Part shown: piece after piece, positions 46,141 through 57,913 of the stretch
Numbering within the stretch: the stretch's first letter is position 1
Layout: each line of letters starts with the position of its first letter
DNA from: Sycobia sp. Sy_11
Lineage: Eukaryota; Arthropoda; Insecta; Hymenoptera; Epichrysomallidae
Reading direction: 5' to 3'
Length of the DNA stretch: 64,000 nucleotides
Assembly (NCBI GenBank): GCA_018907035.1
Contig: JACCIC010000125.1
Span: 1,302,001 to 1,366,000 of the forward strand
The notes under the pieces: generated by a model
The model's input: the letters and a program-made list of their open reading frames with translations, nothing else
Database searches by the model: none
Told to the model about the DNA's origin: nothing
Program-made: the position numbers and the translations under genes

Positions 46141-46933
46141 TTGTAAAATGGGAATCCCATTATGAAGAATGGGCACCGGGTTCAGCACGTGCGACTCCCA
46201 CTCCCAGCCAACAGAAATGATGCACTATCCTCAAGGAGCCTTGAACACGGAGTAACACATCTGGCGGGGAAGTATCGTCCGGCAGTCCCGGTAGATTTTT
46301 CACCCTTGTTTTTATATCATGTCGGTCAAATGACCTTCAAGGGGCTGAATTGGATCACTTTATTCTCGACCTTCAGCCGAATCATAAATATATCGGTGCT
46401 TCTCTGCTATTTTTATTGAGTTTCTAGTGTTCGGTTGGAATACTATAGTCGTGTTCGTATTGTGTTATCGTCGCGTGATTATTAGAGTTTTGCTGTTTTA
46501 TTAGTACAGCACCGTGTACGGCTTCGTCTTCGCGAAAGCGGGATATATCGGCGTGGTTTCGCATATCACAGTGTGTTATTGTAATCGGCTAATAATAATA
46601 ATAATAATACAAATAAGTGTACATTTTTCGGTGCAATTTAAGCGCATCACCGGGATAAAACACTTGCTCTTACGGAGATTCAATCCAGTTTGAATACCTG
46701 AGAAGCTTTCCGGCAGCGATTAAGCTCAATGGCTGCCGTTGCACCAAAGATCGTTCTGGTTTTATGACGCGAGGGCTATAACGGAGAGCAGGAGGTAGTT
46801 GGGGAAGCTCCTTTTCCTTTCCCCTCACCTGCCGCATGATTGTGATCTCAGCAGCAACGCTTATGCAGTCACACCAATTGCGGAATGTTGAAACTCATGG
46901 ATCCTTGTGTAATTGAAACAGTGAATTATATAT

Positions 46934-46974
<41 letters not shown>

Positions 46975-47150
46975 CGCTAGTTCATCATTTCGCGAATATT
47001 ATATTATATTAGTATTATTAATTTGTACATTTTAGACGTCTTTTTCCCACACTCGCCGTAGGGCTTTTTTATGCCTTAGACATTTAGCAATAAAATTCAG
47101 AGTTTGTTGATTGTAACCCATTGAGTGATTTAATTACACACCCGAATATA
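46141..47150. repeat. Unclassified repeat block, LTR-like end
   Basis: It is GC-richer than its flanks, with a (TAA)n tract near 46590 and (TA)n at 46940-46969. It ends with TGTTGCGCTAG...AATTACA (about 46969-47141), which contains AATAAAA and has TG...CA limits like a short LTR. No flanking duplication was seen. The class is unknown. Confidence 0.3.
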
Positions 47151-47289
47151 CTACCTAATATCATAATTCATTTTCTTAATATTTTTACAAACAAGATTGG
47201 TTTATTTTATAATTAGAAATTACTATTACTTCATCTTTTATTTTATACTATAATATTTAAGTAATTCAATATTTTAAAGTACGTAAATG

Positions 47290-47607
47290 AAATTTTGAAT
47301 ATGAGAAAACTATCTGCAAGATGGATGCCGCGTTTGCTCACAGTCGACAATAAACGGTCACGCATTGTTGCACCTAAACAACGTTTGGACATGTTTCAGC
47401 ATAATCCAACCAAATTTTTGTGCCGCTAGGTTATTATTGATGAAACATGGATTCATCGCTATACGCCAGAAACGAAACGGTAGTCAAAAATGTGCACTAA
47501 ATATGGAAAACCTGCTACGAAGAAAACAAAAACTGTTCCATCAGCCGGTAAGATCATGGCCATAGTTTTTTTGGGACTCACGGGGTATGATACTAATCGA
47601 AGCATAC
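47290..47607 (+). pseudogene. Mariner transposase middle fragment
   Basis: The plus strand reads MRKLSARWMPRLLTVDNKRS, then IIDETWIHRYTPETKR (first catalytic acidic residue in DETW) and TVPSAGKIMAIVF. A frameshift then gives WDSRGMILIEAY. This is a mariner subfamily different from the GDEKW copies. The sequence changes abruptly at about 47607 into the truncated LTR of the BEL element. Confidence 0.85.
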
Positions 47608-47871
47608 CTTACTTATAGTTCTCAGTGTCCAAACTTGATTGCGGATAGAAAGCTAAGGCATAAAAGGGGACTCCTTATCTATAGTATTGTAACTTATATT
47701 GATATTTCTTTGTCTACTTCTGTAAGGCAAAACTGAATGCCACTTACTAGGCCTATAATACTTGAAACTTACCATTATAATATAAGCGGCGCGAAGATAC
47801 TGCCTACCTCGATCGACTAATTTCGTATGATACGCAAAAAATAAACGACCGACGTTGTAATTCATGAACAT
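47605..47871 (-). repeat. 3' LTR of BEL no. 3, truncated
   Basis: It starts about 40 bp after the DUF5641 stop, with TGTTC. The segment 47605-47790 matches the solo LTR at 62865-63045 in the same orientation. Confidence 0.75.
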
Positions 47872-47904
47872 CTGTTAGTTTGACTGTAATGTCAAAAGAT
47901 TAGC

Positions 47905-48215
47905 ATATACCATATCATGAACTGGAAGTAAAATTAATTTGTTGACTGGTCGCTTGGATTCAGAAGTAGCAGTACGCAAGGTCACTACTCTCGTCAACTG
48001 ATCATACCAGGATGTGAGGCGGTAATACGTTCTAATGGCCATTTTGTTGGAGGAAGCAACTTATCTTTGAGGAGAACCAAATCGCCAATTTGAAAACTAT
48101 AATTACGCTTAAGACATTTGATTCTCTGTTGTAACTGACCAACATATTCCTTTGCCATCTCTGCCAAAAACGATTTCTCATTAGCTGTGTCAAACTCCAT
48201 TTGGCGCAGAGAGTT
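47905..48215 (-). pseudogene. BEL no. 3 DUF5641 domain
   Basis: The frame reads LKRNYSFQIGDLVLLKDKLL with PPTKWPLERI, then frame-shifted LTRVVTLRTATSESKRPVNK followed by LILLPV and a stop. This is the canonical end of BEL Pol. Confidence 0.85.
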
Positions 48216-49400
48216 TGAGATTCATCAATTTCACAAAATGGCTCAGGGAGTATTACAAGTGGACCACCAATGAGAAAATGATCTGAAGTGATTGCGCTAC
48301 ATCGGCAGAATCTGAACTAAGTGCGCTGAGTGGTCTAGAATTTAAACACGCCTCAATATCAGCCAAGAGAGTTGAAAATAACTCGAATGACAATTTGAAT
48401 TCGCCTATAACTCTGTACAAATATCTTTTGAAAGTCTTCACGTTAACTTCGCAAATGCCACCAAAATTAGGGGCTGTGGAAGGAATAAAACGCCATTCCA
48501 CCTGATCTTAGGCCACAGTACACGCAATTATTTGTCCTGAAGCAGAAGCTTTATTAAAAAGACACTGAATTTCAGCTTCACTACCCAGAAAGGATTCTAC
48601 CATTATTACTGTAAATAACTTTACAGAGCCCTGAATGAGCAATAAACCTCCAAAACGCAGCTAAAAATGCATGTGCAGTAAGATCAGATACTAATTCCAA
48701 ATGAACTGCTTTCATGACTAAGCATACAAAGACCACCACATACCCTTTAAAGGATTTTTGTCCCGTTCCAGAAGATACCTTAATCTAAACGGGGCCTGCA
48801 AAATCGAGCCCAATGTGTTGAAAGGGTCCAGCAGGTCTTGCTCTAATTGCAGGAAGTGATCCCATCAACTGAACCTGAGTGTGAGTATTATATCGAATAC
48901 TGGTGATACATTTACAAACTGCTTTTCGAATAATACTTCGAGCATGTATAATCCAATAGCTTCTCTGTAAATAGCTTTGCACAATTGTAGCTCCTCAATG
49001 TAAAATACAGAGGTGAGCTTTTCTGATAAATAAAGCGATAACATGATGTGTACTTGATGGAATAATTGGGTGCTTCTCTGATTTCGATGAGAAAGAGTTG
49101 TGCAATCTACTGCCTACACGAAAAAAATGATCAGTACCAATAAAGGGCACTAATTTGCGTAATGGATTTGTTGATGGAAGTTGTTGTCCTGAAGATCAAA
49201 TTCAAAACTCATTGGAAAAAATCGACTGTTGGACCAAACTAATTAAAGTAGTAGTTGCTATTGAGATCTCCTCAGCCGAAAAATAACGTTTTCTTTTCTG
49301 CTCTTTAGAGAGTGACAGGTTTCTACGCCAGCGAAGACAATAAGCTATAATAGCAACTAATTTATCAAAAGAGGAAAATCGCACAAACCATTCCTTCCAA
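48216..49400 (-). pseudogene. BEL no. 3 integrase
   Basis: Pieces in order on the minus strand are FDKLVAIIAYCLRWRRNLSL (linker), a zinc-binding stretch around CKCITSI, and GSLPAIRARPAGPFQHIGLD then FAGPV (first catalytic Asp in GLDFAGP). KAVHLELVSDLT follows near 48690, then EWRFIPSTAPNFGGICEVNV with YRVIGEFKLSFELFSTLL and EACLNSRPLSALSS (catalytic Glu region). Several frameshifts. It is homologous to the relic at 17305-18275. Confidence 0.85.
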
Positions 49401-51060
49401 TCTTGATGATCTTGAATGAACCATACTTCAGTTAAACGTTGAATTTCTAAGTTTATTGAAATTTCGGCTCATTGGATGGACCACAAGGACTCACCCTCAA
49501 TCAACTAAATGAGCCCTAATCAACACATAGTTGATTCTTGCAACTATAGTGCAGTAATGGTCTGGTTGCTAAGTCTGCTGAATTATGAGCGGACGGCACA
49601 TGTCGCTGTTTAGCTGTTGGTAAGAGAGTTCTAATCACACTAACACTATTTGCAACATATGACTTCCAACGAAATGGGTGTGATCTTAACCAGGCCAGAA
49701 CAACTTTTAAGTCGAACCTATAATGAATCTCTTTAGGTGAAGAGTCTAATTTAGAAAGTATTCTAGCCATAATTTTGGCTAATGATGCTGTACCACAGAG
49801 TTCTAACTTTGGTAGTCTTACAACTTTAAGTGGAGCTACCTTTGTTTTAGCGATGAGCAGCCGTGGTGCATATCTGGCACTTGAAACAATCACAAAAATT
49901 GCAGCTGCACAGGTACGCTCAGAAGCGTCACAAAACCCATGTAAATACCAGGATTCAGACTTACTTGTATTTAACCAACGTTGAATTCGAATCTTATCTA
50001 TGTCAGCAAGCTGTTGTCTGTAGAGAAATCACTCCTTCTGAATTCGACCTGAAACAGGCGAATCCCAAGCGTCATCTTGCATCCACAAACATTGAATTAA
50101 TATTTTTGCACGAATTATAGCTCGGGATAAAAAAACCCACAGGGTCAAAGACTTTAGATACTTCCGACAAAATGGAATGTTTTGTGGTTAATAGAGGTAC
50201 TAAAGGCAGTTTAACTCGAAAATGAAAAGCATCATCGAGGGAACTCCACTATAGACCAAGAGTCGAAACCGTCTCTTTCTCACTTAAGTCTTTAAAATCG
50301 CCTTGAGTGTTTAGTAGATTTCAATTGCTGTGGTTTGCTCCGTACTTGATGACAGACACGCCAACAGAACTAAGTACTTCAGTAAGCTCCTGATATGCTT
50401 GCACAGCTTCATCCAATGTATCTCCGCCAGCTAAGAAGTCATCCACGTATCGATTTCTGAGAATAATTGTGGGTTCAATTTTATGTGAATGTGCGACCAA
50501 ATTAGCTTATTCTTCTAAGCAAGCATTCACCAAAAATTAAGTTGATACTGTTCCATATGTAACTGTAAGCAAGCGCCAAACTTGAAGAGGTAAAAGTGGG
50601 TCAAAACGCCAGTATATACGTTGACACTTAGTATCCGTAAGGCCGACCAGCATTTGACGAAAATTTTTAATTATATCACATACAAATACATATTTTAAAA
50701 AATACTACCTAACAATAATAACAATGATGTCTTCCTGTAGCTTTGGACCAGGATATAAAAATTCATATAATGAATTTCCTGCTTTATCCTTTTGTGATCC
50801 ATTAAAGACAACCCTTATTTTTTTGCTACCACCCTGCTTGAATACTGGATGATGATGCAAACAGCATCCGTCACCAACCTCGCATTTATCTGATGGAAGA
50901 ATTTCGATATGCCCAAGATCAACATATTCTTGCATAAAGGCATGGTAAATAGTGCGCAGTTCAGGTTGTTGACGAAAACGACATTCTAGTCGATTCATAC
51001 AAGCTTTGGTCATTTTGCCTGAACCTATGAACTTAGGCTGATTGCACAAGGGCAGTTTAA
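49401..51060 (-). pseudogene. BEL no. 3 reverse transcriptase and RNase H
   Basis: The RT begins near 51049 (LECRFRQQPELRTIYHAFMQ, CCLHHHPVFKQGGSKKIRVV, FNGSQKDKAGNSLYEFLYPG). It has an intact catalytic RYVDDFLAGGDTLDEA at about 50450-50405 and continues through SEVSKVFDPVGFFIP. RNase H follows: LLIAKTKVAPLKVVRLPKLE, ELCGTASLAKIMARIL, FDLKVVLAWLRSHPFRWKSY, then RHVPSAHNSADLATR. Stops lie near 50700, 50520, 50325 and 49985. Catalytic acids of RT are kept, but the protein is broken. Confidence 0.9.
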
Positions 51061-51074
51061 CTATGATGCAACGA

Positions 51075-51640
51075 TCAGAATTTTTCCAATACGTGGTTTT
51101 GAAATTTTTGTTCCGAACATTTCTGAGGACTCTCTTCTGATTCCCAGAAGCGACTGATTGCCTCAGAAAGCTGATGATCTACTGCTAAATGATGCACCGT
51201 TATTTCCGTGGTATCATCGGTGTCTGGGTTCCCGATTAAAACCCAGCCAAAAACAGACGATAGAGCCACCGGACCAGTATGTGGGAATTGAGCTCGACGT
51301 ATTTCTGGCAAAAGCGCGGCGTCATAAATAGACGAACTTAGAATGCAATCCACCGTATTTGGTTGTCCAAAGTGTGGGCCAGCTAATTGTAGCCCATGGA
51401 TGTATTCCTGATGTCCAGAAACGATTTTGTCTCTTGGCAGCCAATTGAAAACACGCTTCACAACTAGGACTGTAAAATTAAGAGAAAACTCTGGATTTAG
51501 TAGAGATTTCAAAGTAAGCTATACTTCAGCATGAGCGACAGCATTAATCGCGCCGTTCATACTAGATACGGCAATGTTTACTAGTTTAAAGTTTAAAGAT
51601 AATATTTTAGACATAGTTTCAGATATGAAGAATTAGTCGG
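51075..51640 (-). pseudogene. BEL no. 3 protease end and pol linker
   Basis: The minus frame from 51512 reads KIVSGHQEYIHGLQLAGPHF, TVDCILSSSIYDAALLPEIR and TGPVALSSVFGWVLIGN. It ends with LSEAISRFWESEESPQKCSE, the standard lead into Pao RT. It follows the protease catalytic part on the next frame. Confidence 0.85.
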
Positions 51641-52229
51641 CGCACGAATCTAATAAGACTCGAGCCGTAGTACGGGCACCTTCTGAGGATTCAAGGACCA
51701 CTACTGCAGTAGCTAACAACGGTTGAGAAATCCTTTTATCTGAAACGGTAAAGTGAATCGAAGTCGAGAGATCGGCTTTCGTTTCACGCAGACTGACAGT
51801 TGTTTTACTGCCCAATTCGTCAGAATAAAGTTTCGTATGATGTTTGCAACCACAAACGAAACAGCTAAACTTTGAGGGACAGTCTTCAACTCTATACTTA
51901 AAGCTTAGACGATTGAAACAGAGCTTAGATTGTGCTGCATGTTCTTTTCTGTTGGCTGGTACAATATCTGCGAACCGCTTACAATAGGTTACAAAATGCG
52001 GTCCTTGACAAAGGGAACAAGGTATAGCATTATTTTTTTTGGAATTTAAAGTGGTGACGCGTGTCAGCGTATTCTTATTAAATGAACTAGATTTTTTATC
52101 ATCTCTGATATTTGAATTCTTAACTAAGCGTGTCCACTCTACTCGTGTCAACGATCGCAATTTTTTTTCAATTAATTGTATAAATATCATGTTCCAATGT
52201 TGAACGGGCAGTTTTAGAGAGCTCGGCAC
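51633..52229 (-). pseudogene. BEL no. 3 Gag zinc knuckles and protease start
   Basis: Minus frame: CSLCQGPHFVTYCKRF, LCFNRLSFKYRVEDCPSKFS and CFVCGCKHHTKLYSDE are the three cysteine/histidine clusters typical of BEL Gag. They are followed by the protease segment LLATAVVVLESSEGARTTAR with VLLDSCAD. The catalytic DSGAD is mutated to DSCAD. Confidence 0.85.
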
Positions 52230-52935
52230 ATTTTCTACTCTCCAAGGCAGTATACAATAGTTTACTTAAGTGCTTATCAGTTTCCTTGGGAGATGCTGGA
52301 AGGCGTACAAGAGTACTAAATCGGGCAGAGAATCTTAACAGAGGATTATCGTAGCGACTAGATAATGCCTCCCAAGCCGAGAGAAAGTTCTTATGCACCA
52401 AATTAAAACTCTGCATTTTCGAAGCTGCTTCACCTTCTAATGCATTGAGCAGGTGCTGAAATTTAATAATAGTAGGAACTGCCATATCGTTTAACACAAG
52501 GGACTGAAATTTGCTTTTAAAATGAAACTTAGGTAATTTTACCTTTTGACGAGAGACCCGTGATGAATAAGTTATTGTCGTCGTAGTTGACAATACGTTC
52601 TGAGTAGGAGGCGTCCGAGTACTTCCGAGGCTTGTAATGCGTTCATTTGGCCATGCCTTGGTAGACAAGTATTAAGATACTCCATTATTATATAAATCTA
52701 ATTTGAAGTACCTACGGTCCTTCAGTGACTCCGAGAAGAAACTGAGTTGGAAGTCTCGCGATACAAAAGCCATTCCAATAATTGTCTAATATAGCGATTC
52801 GCGACCGATAATCGTCAATGATCATAGCTGCAGCAGCTTTCTGTTCAGACGTATCGGATTTAAAATTCATCAATAAATCTAAGCACCGTTCTTGTTTCGT
52901 TAACAAATCTTCGGTACTCTTTTCAGCCATAATAT
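52168..52935 (-). pseudogene. BEL no. 3 Gag (DUF1759)
   Basis: The first piece starts at 52930 with MAEKSTEDLLTKQERCLDLL (about 73 codons). The second, in a different frame, reads RVSRQKVKLPKFHFKSKFQS, FQHLLNALEGEAASKMQSFN and FLSAWEALSSRYDNPLLRFS. This is the LPK..L..F.G....F..F..LL..L.GEA family pattern. The two pieces are separated by a stop near 52712 and a frameshift. The protein would form the particle shell. Confidence 0.85.
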
Positions 52936-53046
52936 TGTGAGTATATGCTTCCTTTAATTAAACAATATACTATGCGCGTTGAATTCAACACAGCAAAAAA
53001 CGGAAAGCTTAGTCAAACGCGTATAGTTACTGTAAACTATAGCTAT

Positions 53047-53632
53047 ACGTATTAATAAATATTTTTTTATCGGTCTTACAGTCCAATCAATTCAATCTAA
53101 AAATAAAAATAAAAAATAAAAATAAAAATAAGTAAATAAAAATAAAATAAAAATTAAAAATAAAACTTAAATTAAAAATTAAATTAAAATTATAATGACA
53201 GTCAGACTGTCCTTGTTTACATTGACCCCCGTAGACTAATCTGAAAATAAAATATTAGCTGAAAAAATTCTTTGTTAGTAAAGTGCAGTCTGACTGTCCC
53301 CAACACCCTGAGTTTAGTAAACTGAGTTTAGTTCTTGATGAGGGGCCGTAGCGAGCTCGAAACGTTGGACAACGTCTTCAATTTGGTAAGGGCAGTGGGG
53401 GCAGTCAGATTGTACTAACAAAAAATTTTTTCAGCTAATATTTTATATTCAGATTAGTCTACGGGGGTGACTCTATACATCGGCAGTCTGTCATTATAAT
53501 TTTATTTTTATTTTTATTGTTATTAGTTTTGCATTATGATGTATTAATATTAATATAAAATATATATTAATATTATTTCGTATTATTTTCGATTGATTTA
53601 ACTGGACTATAAGACCAATGGAAATATTTAAG
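53047..53632 (+). mobile_element. Near-palindromic PLE-derived element with hammerhead-like centre
   Basis: The outer ends AATAAATATTTTTTTATCGG (53051) and, inverted, ACTGGACTATAAGACCAATG (about 53600) match each other as inverted repeats. Inside, A-rich and T-rich runs face each other. Then CCCCCGTAGACTAATCTGAA (53226) is mirrored by TTCAGATTAGTCTACGGGGG (about 53449-53468). The centre 53330-53380 holds a hammerhead-like core. No protein is encoded. It shares the GACAGTCAGACTGTC and TCTACGGGGGTGA blocks with PLEs no. 2 and 3. Confidence 0.75.
53334..53376 (+). ncRNA. Hammerhead-ribozyme-like core
   Basis: CTTGATGAG (53334-53342), a variable stretch closed by GAG/CTC, GAAAC (53359-53363), a CGTT-GGAC-AACG hairpin and TC give the order of a type I hammerhead: CUGAUGA, stem II, GAAA, stem III, UH. 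Stem I is not clearly paired and stem II is only about 3 bp, so activity is uncertain. Confidence 0.45.
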
Positions 53633-54282
53633 TTCATAGCCCTGTTTCCCTATATTTCTGAAAAATTTTATACTTATGTTTTTGAAGTGCGAATTACGAA
53701 TATCATACTAGCTTTAGACTGCAATTAAATATTTATTCCCAAATCCATGAAACTCCACGAAAATCATGGTTTGTTTAAATTATCTTAGAAAATAAAAAAG
53801 TTGAAAAAAATTCAAAACGAAAATCATAAAGCCCAATATAATACATATATTTTATTCTATACAATTTTTCGCCTCAAACTATATATTTTTGGACAAAAAT
53901 TCGATAGTTTCCAAGATTTTTCTAAAAATTATTTGATTATTTTTCATATTTTTGGAGCATGCTATAGTTATAATCATATTTGACGTATACTTATCTTAGA
54001 TATAGGAGACAGAGAGGGAGAGAAAAAAAGCGAGATACACAGGTATACAAAAAAAAAACAAGAGAGAAAGTGCGAGATCCGTGCGTGCACAACGGGAGAG
54101 AGGGCGAGAGAGGAGAAAATCCCAAGGGGAATAACATGGATTACCCGATATTAATGGGACTTACTACAGCACGTGGGTGCGTTGACCTGATACCTCTCCT
54201 TCCCTCTCTCTCACTCTTTCTGACTTATCCCTCTGCACGCAAAGACATATTATACGGGCCCTAACATAGCAGTCTACGTATG

Positions 54283-54313
<31 letters not shown>

Positions 54314-55199
54314 TTTCTTGAAATTATCGGTAAAGTAACTATCTCTGCTGCCATTTTTTTTAATTTGCAAAAAATAGCCCATCATCTAATCCGGACCGTG
54401 TAGAATACGTGATTTCAATTTGAAGGCGATCGGTGTAGTAGTTTCAGCGCCTTTTGTTGTTCTAGCCCTTCATTGTTCTCTTCTTGCTTATATTATAAAT
54501 ACTATTATGTACATATAACATCTGATGTGATGTATTTATTAGTTGGAATTATTAACTACAGTTTATAATTCGAAATTTTGAAATCGAATTTAAATTCGAA
54601 CTGCAAAGGACACCATTATCGTCTGCATAACCCCCCCTTCATTATTTAATCTTGAGCATGTGGAAAATTTGGAAAATTCTGTTAAAATATTGCAATATTG
54701 AGCTGCTCTGAATTATATCAGTATTAGATTTCTCTCAATCATTGTCACGACGAAAGTTTATAGTTCATGGAACTTCCTCCCAGAACTATTATTTTTTTGT
54801 AATTTTTCTTTGTTTCAATTTAGATATTTACATAAATAAATAAATGTATAAAAATGAATACATTTAATTTACATGAATGAGATAATTTCAATCCTTTGTT
54901 ATTTTTTTATGTTATTTATGCCGCTTTCAAAACTTCTCTGTTCTTATGAAGGATTCCGGAACTCGAAAAAAAATGAAATAACATCGTTTTTCATCGTTTT
55001 CCAGTAAATAATGCATGGAAATTTGTAAGATAATGCAATAAAAAAATTTTGAAGCTTCTTTTATAAATTATATTAATTTCATCACTTATATTTTATATTA
55101 GTTACATAAAAAATGCTTTATTTAAAAAATGGCATTAAAAATAACATTAAAATAATCTTTCATGGATAACGCCTAATTTTATAAATGGTAAAGTTCGAT
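53633..55199. other. Intergenic DNA, no recognised gene
   Basis: It contains a purine-rich GAGAGA patch (54000-54120), (TA)n at 54282-54306 next to a T run, and AT-rich sequence. No gene supported. Confidence 0.5.
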
Positions 55200-56069
55200 G
55201 CGCTTTATTGCTTGTCGAGCGGCGTTACGGACAGACCAGATATACCAGTGCAGAGTATAGTATACACAAGAGAGCATATCCATTCTGATGGGCAAAAAAA
55301 TTTATTGTGTAACTATATAAAATAATCCAAAACTTCCCAATTCTGATGTTTTTTTAATTTCAAAAACATTATTAATTGTCCAAAAAGAATTTATAAGTTA
55401 GGTAAATCAAATTCATTTTGTTCAATGTCTTCAACTTAATTTTATAAGCGGAGTTCTCTTCTGTGTCGTCCGTACTCACGAATATGAAAGGTAGAGAGAA
55501 AACTCCACTCGTTTTACATGGGAAAAGCTTATCAAATATAAGCTGGTGATGATAGTTTAGATTTTTCCGGTAGACGTTGCTGTCTTGGAAATCCCTTGAT
55601 GGTTCTGCGCGCAACAGACAGAGAAAAAAAGCCAAAGCGAGTAAAAGGAAGGAAAGAAGCAAAAATAGGGGAACAGCAATGTAACTTTCCCCACTCCACG
55701 TCCACTGCACACCTCCACTCTCTTGCCTTCAAATACATGCATTTAAACGAACAACCTCACAGGGTGTCACCGCCTTGCGGCTAATTCTGTCCCGAATTCC
55801 TGCCATGTAATTTGACACGATTTTAGTGCAGTTTTCACTCCTTTTATCTGCCCTTCATACTCATGAGTCTGCTACACCAACTACTACCAGGGATAATAAT
55901 GAAAGATCGTCGATGCCATATAAGAAAGCATCGACAATTTTCGAGCGCCGGGAACGTACGCCGTCAATAGGGCCAACTTCTACACTAACACAACAACGCG
56001 ATGTCACAGCTAGGTCAGCATAAATTCGTGTACACATTTACCTACGCCACGAGCTGTAGTGTAGGCAAT

Positions 56070-56112
<43 letters not shown>

Positions 56113-57036
56113 TACGATTCTGTGCAATGCAACGTTGCTGTTCACGTTTGAATTACACAGAGGCTAAGCCAATTAATATCTAATATGTGCACGAGAATTC
56201 GAAAGTAACTTAGACCCAAACTCCAGTACTAGCTTCCTAATGCAGATGAATTTTTTATTCTGCAAAAAATCAAGACATTCCTTTTTTCTATTGTAGAAAT
56301 TTCAAATTGTGTCTTGTGATTTTGTATTAAAATGTAGGTTCCATAATTAGTTTCAAAAATTTATTTTTAATATTTATTGTTTATATAATATTGCAGTAAA
56401 TAACGCGTAGGAACAAAAAGAGAAAATCCATTATTTTCCTTAAATATTATAAGTATAAATAATAATATAAATTAAAAATAGAAAAAGAAATTTTTGATAT
56501 TTAATGCTAAAATAAAATAAACTAAAAGTTGAGGTCCTAAATGCTTCGCAAAAATTTATATGAAAATTAAGGAAAAATATAGTATTAGTTACTTATATAT
56601 TCAGAACATTATTGCACAAGTAATACTATTTTATTATTTACTGATGTGACACAATTCTTGTATAATTTAATTGAAATTCCGAAACAAGCTTACATTTATG
56701 ATGTCGTTGCAAAAGAAATTTAAAATCATATATGAATAACATATTACTGTACGATAAACATGGTTGTTAACCCTTAGAGTACCGGTATGATGCATATATG
56801 TGTCAGAAAATAAACCATTGTAAAATACCTATTTTGTACCGGATAGTGATTAAAAATGATGGATAAATGTTGATTAGCAGTAAATAATAATAATTATTAT
56901 AAGAATTAATTAACTAATTAATTAATTATTATTAAAGAATATATCCTTTGAAAAAATGATTTATCATATTTTGTTCATCCAAATATATGAATTTTTCAAT
57001 TTTGACTGTTGTCAAATTGAGAATCGTAATCAGCGA
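55200..57036. other. Intergenic DNA with (TA)n, no recognised gene
   Basis: Around 55430-55760 several overlapping open frames exist on both strands, but none carries a known domain or has a better claim than the others. (TA)n lies at 56072-56107. The remainder is AT-rich. Confidence 0.5.
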
Positions 57037-57041
57037 TCCAA

Positions 57042-57078
<37 letters not shown>

Positions 57079-57864
57079 CAACGCGACGCTCGAACGAGAG
57101 AGAAGCGAAGGCTTTCTTCTCTGCCGAGCCACGTTACCAGACTGACGCGTTTGTCATCATCTCCGTATTTCGTTTCCCCGTCGTCCTAACGTGCGAGGAT
57201 TGCCAGCCCCGCATCGTGGGTGGCTTGTGTATTATAATATATATATACCTGAAGACGGTTCCAAAGGTAGAGAGGACCTTGCGAACACTCAGGTCTACGC
57301 CACGACGGTTCGCGTCGTAGCTGACGTTCACATCGGGAGAGCGATCAGCTCCGCAGCCACCGCAGCCGCCTGCACGACCGGAGTCGCACACAGCCGGACG
57401 CCAGTGAGCACTCTGCTCACCCCTCCACCACCACCAGCGGACGACCTCAGCAGCAGCAGCAGCGCCGACGGCCCGCCCGACAGGAGTTGAGCCGAGTGAG
57501 AGGAAGCGCGAGAGAGAGCGACTCCAACCCCACCGACACCACCCATCCACCTCGCTGCCAGCTTGACGGGTGTCGAGCGAGAGAGGACGGGAGCGGCCAC
57601 CACCACACCCTGCAGCTGTCCTCGACCAAGGCGTGTGAGACAATTGCGTGCGTGCGTGAAGTATCAGTGTAACGTGTATATGAGAGTGCGTGTGTGTGTG
57701 TGTGAATAAATAAACGCGCGCAGCCTGTGTTAAATCTGAACTCCGCGTGGATTAATTTCTTCACCCTTCCGCTTTTCTTTATCGCGCTTTAGGTGGAAGC
57801 AGAGTATACACAGATACCTGCAGCCTCAGATTAAGGTAAGGAGAACGGCGTGAAAAAGGCCGTT

Positions 57865-57913
<49 letters not shown>

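Larger units (their letters stand above)
47600..52935 (-). mobile_element. BEL/Pao LTR retrotransposon no. 3, near full-length coding, decayed
   Basis: On the minus strand, from 52930 down to 47910, come Gag, zinc knuckles, protease, RT with YVDD, RNase H, integrase and DUF5641, in order. A partial 3' LTR starts TGTTCATGAATTAC at 47871 and is cut at about 47605 by mariner sequence. No 5' LTR was found: beyond 52950 the sequence soon changes to a PLE-derived palindrome at 53047. Confidence 0.9.

Noticed and set aside
55372..55784. Cluster of small ORFs that might be a host exon
   Set aside because: Four frames on both strands compete, and none has splice sites or a domain that I can support.
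57134..57764. Overlapping GC-rich ORFs on both strands
   Set aside because: These are low-complexity serine, glycine and valine frames within the LTR-like block, mutually exclusive and without homology that I recognise.
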